The position numbers were made by a program, and so were the translations under genes. Below, piece after piece: positions 59,046 through 64,000 of a DNA stretch of 64,000 nt. Within the stretch, counting starts at the first letter, position 1. The number at the start of each line of letters is the position of its first letter. Source of the DNA: Bartonella sp. ML69XJBT (GTDB taxonomy: Bacteria > Pseudomonadota > Alphaproteobacteria > Rhizobiales > Rhizobiaceae); NCBI RefSeq assembly GCF_028618515.1, contig NZ_JAQITB010000004.1:1-64000 (forward strand), read 5' to 3'. Under the pieces are notes generated by a model. It had not been told where the DNA came from. It worked only from the letters and a program-made list of their open reading frames with translations, and searched no databases.

Positions 59046-59957
59046 CTATATCTCATAGGCATCTGCTGAATGAACGTTCAAAAGAGCAGAACGCAATTTT
59101 TGCAAAGCCCGTGCTTCAATTTGGCGCACCCGTTCTTTGGAGATTCCCAACTTTTCACCCAAAACTTCCAAAGTTGCTCCATCTTCATTCAAACGACGAA
59201 AACGAATAATTTCCAACTCTCGTTCATTGAGAATTTGCAGTGCATCATAAAGCCATTGTGTCCGCCGTTGACCATCAATTGTTTGTTCAATTAAAGCATC
59301 AGGCAGAGGATTCTCATCCACCAGAACATCCATTTTAGCAATGGGATTATCGCTATTTTCAGAAACAGAAACACTTAAAGAATTATCCGCACTGGAAAAA
59401 CGAAAATCCATCGTTTCCACATCACGCACGGAAACACCAAGCTTTTCAGCGATTGTGCGAAAGATATCTTGTTTTGAAAGAGCACTATCATCTTGCACCA
59501 ATTTTGCTCGCAAGCGGCGAAGATTAAAGAAAAGTGCTTTTTGCGAAGAACTGGTTCCTCCTCGAACGATAGACCAATTTCGTAAAATATAATCTTGAAT
59601 AGAAGCGCGTATCCACCATGTTGCATAAGTCGAAAAACGCACTTCCCGATCAGGTTCAAAACGCGCAGCAGCTTCCAACAGTCCCACATAACCTTCTTGT
59701 ACCAGATCCCCCAACGGCATTTTGAAACGTTTAAAACGGTTAGCAATCGCAATCACCAAGCGCATATGCGCAGCTGCAATTTGATGCATAGCTTCATCAT
59801 CGCGTTTATCTTTCCACCTTAGAGCCAAATCATGCTCTTTTTGTCGTTCAAGATAAGGCGCTTGCATAGCAGAACGCATCATATCACGTCCTAAGCTTTT
59901 ATCTGCATCGCTATAATTTTTGCTGCCTTTATAAACAGCATTTGAAAGATTACCCAT
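59046..59957 (-). CDS. rpoH: RNA polymerase sigma-32 factor RpoH
   Basis: The 303-residue sigma factor has region 2 (LVQEGYVGLLEAAARFEPDR, STYATWWIRASIQDYILRNW), the RpoH box around QKALFFNLRRLR and region 4 (TLEVLGEKLGISKERVRQIE). It directs the heat-shock regulon. AAGGGG lies 5 bases before the ATG. FtsH, encoded in this window, is its usual protease. Confidence 0.96.
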   Translation of the reverse strand: MGNLSNAVYKGSKNYSDADKSLGRDMMRSAMQAPYLERQKEHDLALRWKDKRDDEAMHQIAAAHMRLVIAIANRFKRFKMPLGDLVQEGYVGLLEAAARFEPDREVRFSTYATWWIRASIQDYILRNWSIVRGGTSSSQKALFFNLRRLRAKLVQDDSALSKQDIFRTIAEKLGVSVRDVETMDFRFSSADNSLSVSVSENSDNPIAKMDVLVDENPLPDALIEQTIDGQRRTQWLYDALQILNERELEIIRFRRLNEDGATLEVLGEKLGISKERVRQIEARALQKLRSALLNVHSADAYEI

Positions 59958-60420
59958 AATAACCCCTTGCGATTAAAATTATCAAAATCGATTTGCTAAC
60001 GACACCACTGTCCTTTTCAAGAAAGAACTAAAAAGTTGTTTGTTTGTATGCTGCTACTTTAACGTGTATTTTTATAATCGCAATTGTTTTTTTTATGAGA
60101 ATTGTAAAACTTATGATCCCAAGACACAGTTTTGCCTATAAAACAGCGATATAATATACACTTATTGCTAGCAAGAAATGTGCAAAAAATTTTATTTTTA
60201 TATTTTGGTGACAGAACAAAAAAATAAAAAGATCAAATAAACAAATACTGTTTCGTTTAATTATCGACTTACCTTATCCTTTAAATGACAAGCTTATTTT
60301 ATGCTCACTGCTTTACAACGCAACCAATACGTGCAATGACCTTTATAAAAAATCTAAGATAAATAAAAAAGAAAATATCCAAGTTAAAGGAGCAAAAAGA
60401 AGTATCAAAAAGCAACAAGA
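59958..60420. other. Intergenic region between rpoH and the helicase fragment
   Basis: No gene. This is where the missing N-terminal part of the helicase gene would lie in relatives; I see no recognisable helicase motif in any frame. Confidence 0.4.
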
Positions 60421-62082
60421 ATGATTGAAGAAAACGCAACAAACGTGCTAAAGGAGCAGCATAATGATAGAATTATTAAGAATAAGCTTTTTACCAGTCT
60501 AGCACTGAGAAAGAAAATAATCATGGATAGCAAGATTGTTCCACCGAATAATGTTTTTCAGGATGATATTCTTATTGAAAAACATGGCAATGGCAAATTT
60601 GAAGGTTTTCGTTTTTATGCCAACAAGAACAATACCGATCAATCAGTAGGTGTGCAAAACGCAATAGAGAATGACAATTTGATTCTTGCTTTTTCTAAAC
60701 GTGCGATGCGTTTTTCTGCTTGTGCCAATAAAGATTTTACTCTTGGTTCTGATGGAATTGTGCGTTGGATTGGTCAACCGGTAGGTCAACTTGTTAGAGG
60801 AGAAGATTTTTTTAAACCCAAGCTAATTATTTTAGCAGATGCACAATTAACGGGGGAAGCACGTGAGAATGTAGTAAAACGCTTGGAGCGTTTTATAACT
60901 TTTTATTTTGAAACCGCTTTACAACCTCTATTTGACCTGCGCAATGCCGATAGTTTGACGGATTCAACAGGTAGTCTTGCTTTAAAACTAGTTCATTCAT
61001 TAGGGATTTTACGGCGTCGAGAAGTTGCTGAAATGGTCAAAAATCTTGATCAAGAATCACGTTCTGTTCTGCGGCGTCTAGGTGTGCGTTTTGGTGCTTT
61101 CCATATCTATGTTGCAGGAATGCTTAAACCAGCTCCGGTTCAAGCTATTACCCTGCTATGGAAACTGCACAATGAGAGTGATGATCAAACGGGTTTTGGG
61201 GAAATTTTTGCAGCGTTATCCGCTGGACGAACCTCACTGGTTGTTGATTCTACTTATAACCGGCAATTTTATCAGTTAGCCGGTTACCGAATCTTAGGAC
61301 AGCGTGCTGTACGCATTGATATTTTAGAGCGTCTTGCCAATCTGATCCGCCCAGCACTTCATTGGAAGCAAGGGAGCGCGCCTAAACCCGAAGGCGCTTA
61401 TGATGGCAAAAGCTTTTTTGTGACATCGGAAATGATGTCGATTCTTGGCGCCAATGGAACCGATATGGAAGAAATTCTCAAAGGTCTTGGCTATCAATCG
61501 CATGCCATAAGCCATGCTGTTTTTGAACAACATCTCCTTACCGACAAAGCCTCTTTCCATACCTGTAGCACAGCAACAAATGTTCCTGCGGCAGAATGTG
61601 TTGGCGATCAATGGCAAGCAATTTATACTTTAGACACGGTCCAAGAAGAACAAAGCGCTGTATCCACCCATGTTGACACACAACAAACGACTATAGAGTG
61701 TTTACCAGAAGCAGAACTTGTTGGCGACTTTGCCAAGCAAAGGCGCACTATAGTAGAAGATAAAGTTATTTTATTATGGCGCTATAATCATCAATTTCAT
61801 CATCACGCCCACAAAAAGCGTGATAAATCGGGACATAAGTGGCAAAATAAAGCAAAAAAAGCGTTTAAAAAAGAAGCAAGAACAGACGAAAAGACTCCTC
61901 AAGAGACCCCATCGCCTACGAAAAATCCTTATAAAATGAACAAATCCCACAGCAAACGCGCGAGTCATAAATCCCTTCAAAAAGAAAAACAACCTAATCC
62001 GGATTCACCCTTTGCAAAATTAGCGGCACTTCGTGATCAACTTAAAAATAATAAAGACACAGTTTCCTCCAAAGATCACTAA
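60421..62082 (+). CDS. C-terminal portion of a SUPV3L1-like helicase
   Basis: The 553-residue product matches the C-terminal half of the large helicase (about 1000 residues) that precedes fdxA and carD in Hyphomicrobiales. It has DGIVRWIGQPVGQLVRGEDF, then PALHWKQGSAPKPEGAYDGK and FFVTSEMMSILGANGTD. The DEAH motor domain is absent: no Walker A GxGKT or DExH is present. The N-terminal 45 residues look unrelated. The last 90 residues are Lys/His-rich. A clean frame suggests it is either expressed as a stand-alone accessory domain or a recent remnant. Confidence 0.75.
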   Translation: MIEENATNVLKEQHNDRIIKNKLFTSLALRKKIIMDSKIVPPNNVFQDDILIEKHGNGKFEGFRFYANKNNTDQSVGVQNAIENDNLILAFSKRAMRFSACANKDFTLGSDGIVRWIGQPVGQLVRGEDFFKPKLIILADAQLTGEARENVVKRLERFITFYFETALQPLFDLRNADSLTDSTGSLALKLVHSLGILRRREVAEMVKNLDQESRSVLRRLGVRFGAFHIYVAGMLKPAPVQAITLLWKLHNESDDQTGFGEIFAALSAGRTSLVVDSTYNRQFYQLAGYRILGQRAVRIDILERLANLIRPALHWKQGSAPKPEGAYDGKSFFVTSEMMSILGANGTDMEEILKGLGYQSHAISHAVFEQHLLTDKASFHTCSTATNVPAAECVGDQWQAIYTLDTVQEEQSAVSTHVDTQQTTIECLPEAELVGDFAKQRRTIVEDKVILLWRYNHQFHHHAHKKRDKSGHKWQNKAKKAFKKEARTDEKTPQETPSPTKNPYKMNKSHSKRASHKSLQKEKQPNPDSPFAKLAALRDQLKNNKDTVSSKDH

Positions 62083-62102
62083 AATAAAAATGGAGTTCGA
62101 TC

Positions 62103-62444
62103 TTGGCCCACGTAGTAACCGACAACTGCATTCACTGTAAATATACAGACTGTGTTGAAGTTTGCCCTGTTGATTGTTTTTATGAAGGTGAAAATATGCT
62201 TGTTATTCACCCCGATGAATGCATCGACTGTGGTGTTTGTGTACCAGAATGCCCAGCAGAAGCTATTGTCCCTGATACAGAACCAGGATTAGAAAAGTGG
62301 TTAGAACTTAATCTCCAGTATGCAAACAAATGGCCTAATTTAACCACACGCAAAGACCCTCTGCCCCAAGCAAAAGAAATGGATGGCGTTCCCAACAAAT
62401 GTGAAAAATATTTTTCAGAAAATCCAGGAACTGGCGACGAATAA
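62103..62444 (+). CDS. fdxA: Seven-iron ferredoxin FdxA
   Basis: The 113-residue protein has [20 protein letters not shown] and [18 protein letters not shown], the cysteines for one 3Fe-4S and one 4Fe-4S cluster, and the long conserved C-terminus. The start codon is TTG, with GGAG 7 bases upstream; no in-frame ATG precedes it. It sits between the helicase fragment and carD. A decayed copy of its 3' end follows. Confidence 0.95.
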   Translation: MAHVVTDNCIHCKYTDCVEVCPVDCFYEGENMLVIHPDECIDCGVCVPECPAEAIVPDTEPGLEKWLELNLQYANKWPNLTTRKDPLPQAKEMDGVPNKCEKYFSENPGTGDE

Positions 62445-62460
62445 CCCCACAACATACTTA

Positions 62461-62690
62461 CAAAATAATGTCCAGAAGCCATAAACTCTGATACAGAAAC
62501 CAAGGCTAGAAAAATGCTAAGAACTCAAATTTCGTTATGCGAATAAATGACCTCATTAAACCACCTGCAAAGCCCCTCTGCTTCAAACAAAAGAAATGGA
62601 TAGCGTTCTCAACAAATAAGAAAAGTATTTTTCAAAAAAAACAAGAAGGGGCGATAAATAACAATACAACACACATCATGCGCCTTCAAA
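62461..62690 (+). pseudogene. Decayed copy of the fdxA 3' end
   Basis: This stretch follows fdxA bases 62250-62450 with about one change in four: CTGATACAGAAACCAAGGCT against CTGATACAGAACCAGGATTA, AAGAAATGGATAGCGTTC against AAGAAATGGATGGCGTTC, and AAGTATTTTTCA near the end. Stops interrupt it. It is a tandem duplicate of the gene end. Confidence 0.82.
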
Positions 62691-62964
62691 AATTGAGAGC
62701 ATTTTCTTGTAAAAATAAAAATTCTTAAGCGAAATGATTGATTCTTTTGAATTTTGATGTTAGTGTTATTTTAACACGATCATCTTTCTAAGTATTGTTC
62801 TTTGCTTTTTTTAATAAAGCAATGTATTTTTTGTTGGATTTAAAAGTACTCAACTTTTATGCTCATTCAATTAGTGTAATATACTTGGTTAAGAACACTC
62901 AACCCTCAGGTTTATAGCCTGTTTTCCGATACATTTGTTGGTCATAAAGGGAGTAAACGAAAAT
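62691..62964. other. Leader of carD
   Basis: No gene. The last 12 bases before the ATG include AGGGAG. The AT-rich run from 62740 to 62890 probably contains the carD promoter; I cannot fix its position. Confidence 0.4.
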
Positions 62965-63549
62965 ATGGCATCCCAAAATGGAACATCTTCCAATTATAAA
63001 GAATTTACAACCTCTGAATATATCGTCTACCCTACCCACGGAGTGGGACAAATCATAGCCATTGAAGATCAAGAAGTTGCAGGACATAAATTAAAACTTT
63101 TTGTCATTCATTTTGCAAAAGATAAAATGGATGTTAAAGTGCCTATTGCTAAAGCCCTTTCCGTTGGAATGCGCAAATTATCTGCTGTTGATTCTGTTGA
63201 ACGCGCATTACAAACCCTCCACGGAAAAGCACGTGTTAAACGCACCATGTGGTCACGTCGTGCGCAAGAATATGATGCTAAAATCAACTCGGGAGATCTT
63301 ATTTGTATTGCTGAAGTCGTGCGAGATCTTTTTCGCTCAAATCTACAGCCCGAACAATCTTATTCTGAACGTCAACTTTATACCGCAGCACTTGAAAGAA
63401 TGGCGCGTGAAATCGCAGTGATTAATAGTCTTTCTGAAACAGAAGCTATCAATCTCATAGAGATGCATCTCTCAAACAAACCAAAGCGTGAATTTAAAGC
63501 GAAGAGAGATGAAGCAACCTCAAGCGATGAAGCTGTTTATGCTGCGTAA
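62965..63549 (+). CDS. carD: CarD-family transcription regulator
   Basis: CarD binds RNA polymerase and stabilises open promoter complexes, notably at rRNA genes. The N-terminal RNAP-interacting domain is YIVYPTHGVGQIIAIEDQEV with LKLFVIHFAKDKMDVKVP, and the C-terminal helical domain follows from residue 70. I take the ATG of MASQNGTSSN; a TTG ten codons earlier is less likely. A strong terminator follows the stop. Confidence 0.93.
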   Translation: MASQNGTSSNYKEFTTSEYIVYPTHGVGQIIAIEDQEVAGHKLKLFVIHFAKDKMDVKVPIAKALSVGMRKLSAVDSVERALQTLHGKARVKRTMWSRRAQEYDAKINSGDLICIAEVVRDLFRSNLQPEQSYSERQLYTAALERMAREIAVINSLSETEAINLIEMHLSNKPKREFKAKRDEATSSDEAVYAA

Positions 63550-63565
63550 TAAAAATCTACTCATA

Positions 63566-63596
63566 AAATAAAACCAGCATCTTGCTGGTTTTATTT
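63566..63596 (+). terminator. Rho-independent terminator of carD
   Basis: AAATAAAACCAGCA and TGCTGGTTTTATTT form a perfect 14-bp stem with a TCT loop, 16 bp after the carD stop. The T-rich 3' arm serves as the U tract. Confidence 0.85.
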
Positions 63597-64000
63597 GTGT
63601 TGTTATTAAGCTTTTAGTGATCAAAAGGCATTTAGCAGAAAATCTGCCAAGAGCTCTTGTCCAATTGCATCTTGCTAAAATGAACAAAGTATAAGTATTA
63701 TTATAAGCTCATATCTCAAAAAAAATCGAGATCTTACTCTTTTTTGAATCCTTTTTATCCCCACCTCACAGATCCCTTAAAGAAAATAATTCGCTAAAAA
63801 GCTTATCTCATCAAAAGCACCAGAGAGCTTTTGAGCGTTCCCTTTCAAGGGCATAGGTCACACAAAAATGCACATCAAAGCTTTTCCGTCATCTGTCGCG
63901 ATAACAAAGAAAGTCTCGATATCCCAGACAAGGAGGAAGCTTTGTGTCTTCACATTCTCCATAAAGAGAACAACCAAAAAACAAACACCACCTCCCAGCA
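63597..64000. other. Spacer at the right edge
   Basis: No gene is visible up to the edge of the window. Short open stretches exist without ribosome-binding sites. Confidence 0.3.

Noticed and set aside
1-64000. tRNA or rRNA genes
   Set aside because: No cloverleaf with a TTCGA-type loop and no rRNA sequence was recognised in the gaps.

Overview
The window is chromosomal DNA from an alphaproteobacterium of the order Hyphomicrobiales, almost certainly a Bartonella. The evidence is the low GC content, the gene order (tilS-ftsH-glmM beside tol-pal, ruvCAB-ybgC-tolQRAB, tkt-gap-pgk-fba, pyk-DUF1036, rpoH, fdxA-carD), the Caulobacter-type regulators TrcR, GapR and CarD, and a Bartonella-specific array of structured leader RNAs paired with XRE regulators. 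I cannot assign a species.

Layout. 0.4-21.3 kb holds envelope and repair genes, mostly on the minus strand: glmM, ftsH, tilS, cpoB, pal, trcR, yebC (+), tolB, tolA, tolR, tolQ, ybgC, ruvB, ruvA, ruvC and a DUF1465 gene. 21.4-23.4 kb has an OpgC-like membrane protein and a ThiE/TenI-like protein. 23.4-32.4 kb is an accessory island. It has a lone TIR-like nucleotide-binding protein, two convergent clusters of leader-RNA/XRE units, a Sel1 protein, a decayed HigBA pair and a TrbH-like lipoprotein. 32.4-39.5 kb carries efp, suhB, an orphan 413-residue membrane-anchored protein, an ABC exporter and rpmE. 40-51 kb is central carbon metabolism (fba, pgk, gap, tkt, pyk) with the cell-division pair zauP-zapA. 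51-64 kb holds gapR, a broken acetyltransferase, an integrase scar, an ABC-F ATPase, a glycine-zipper lipoprotein, thiamine pyrophosphokinase, an M48 protease, rpoH, the C-terminal part of a helicase, fdxA and carD.

The most striking property is pervasive local tandem duplication. At about a dozen loci an intact gene is followed or preceded by one to four extra copies of its own 3' or 5' end, in all stages of decay: glmM (both ends), ruvB, ruvC (four 167-bp copies), sel1, suhB, the 413-residue gene, fba, pgk, gap, pyk and fdxA. Where duplication fell inside a gene and stayed in frame, it produced protein repeats: nine 37-residue units in CpoB, 15-residue units in TolA, 20-21-residue units in the catalytic domain of TilS and pentads in FtsH. 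I infer one process seen through selection: boundary-spanning duplications leave a functional gene, and internal ones survive only when in frame.

The second theme is the island. Each XRE unit has a promoter-like pair with exact 17-bp spacing, a leader of about 215 nt whose long-range stems covary between copies, and a segment that can pair either with an upstream stem or with the Shine-Dalgarno sequence. These resemble the Brt RNAs and Trp regulators reported in Bartonella henselae. Several genes are broken: fba (frameshift in the SGGQ motif, present in both copies), a RimJ-like acetyltransferase (amber codon), two toxin-antitoxin remnants and an integrase fragment.
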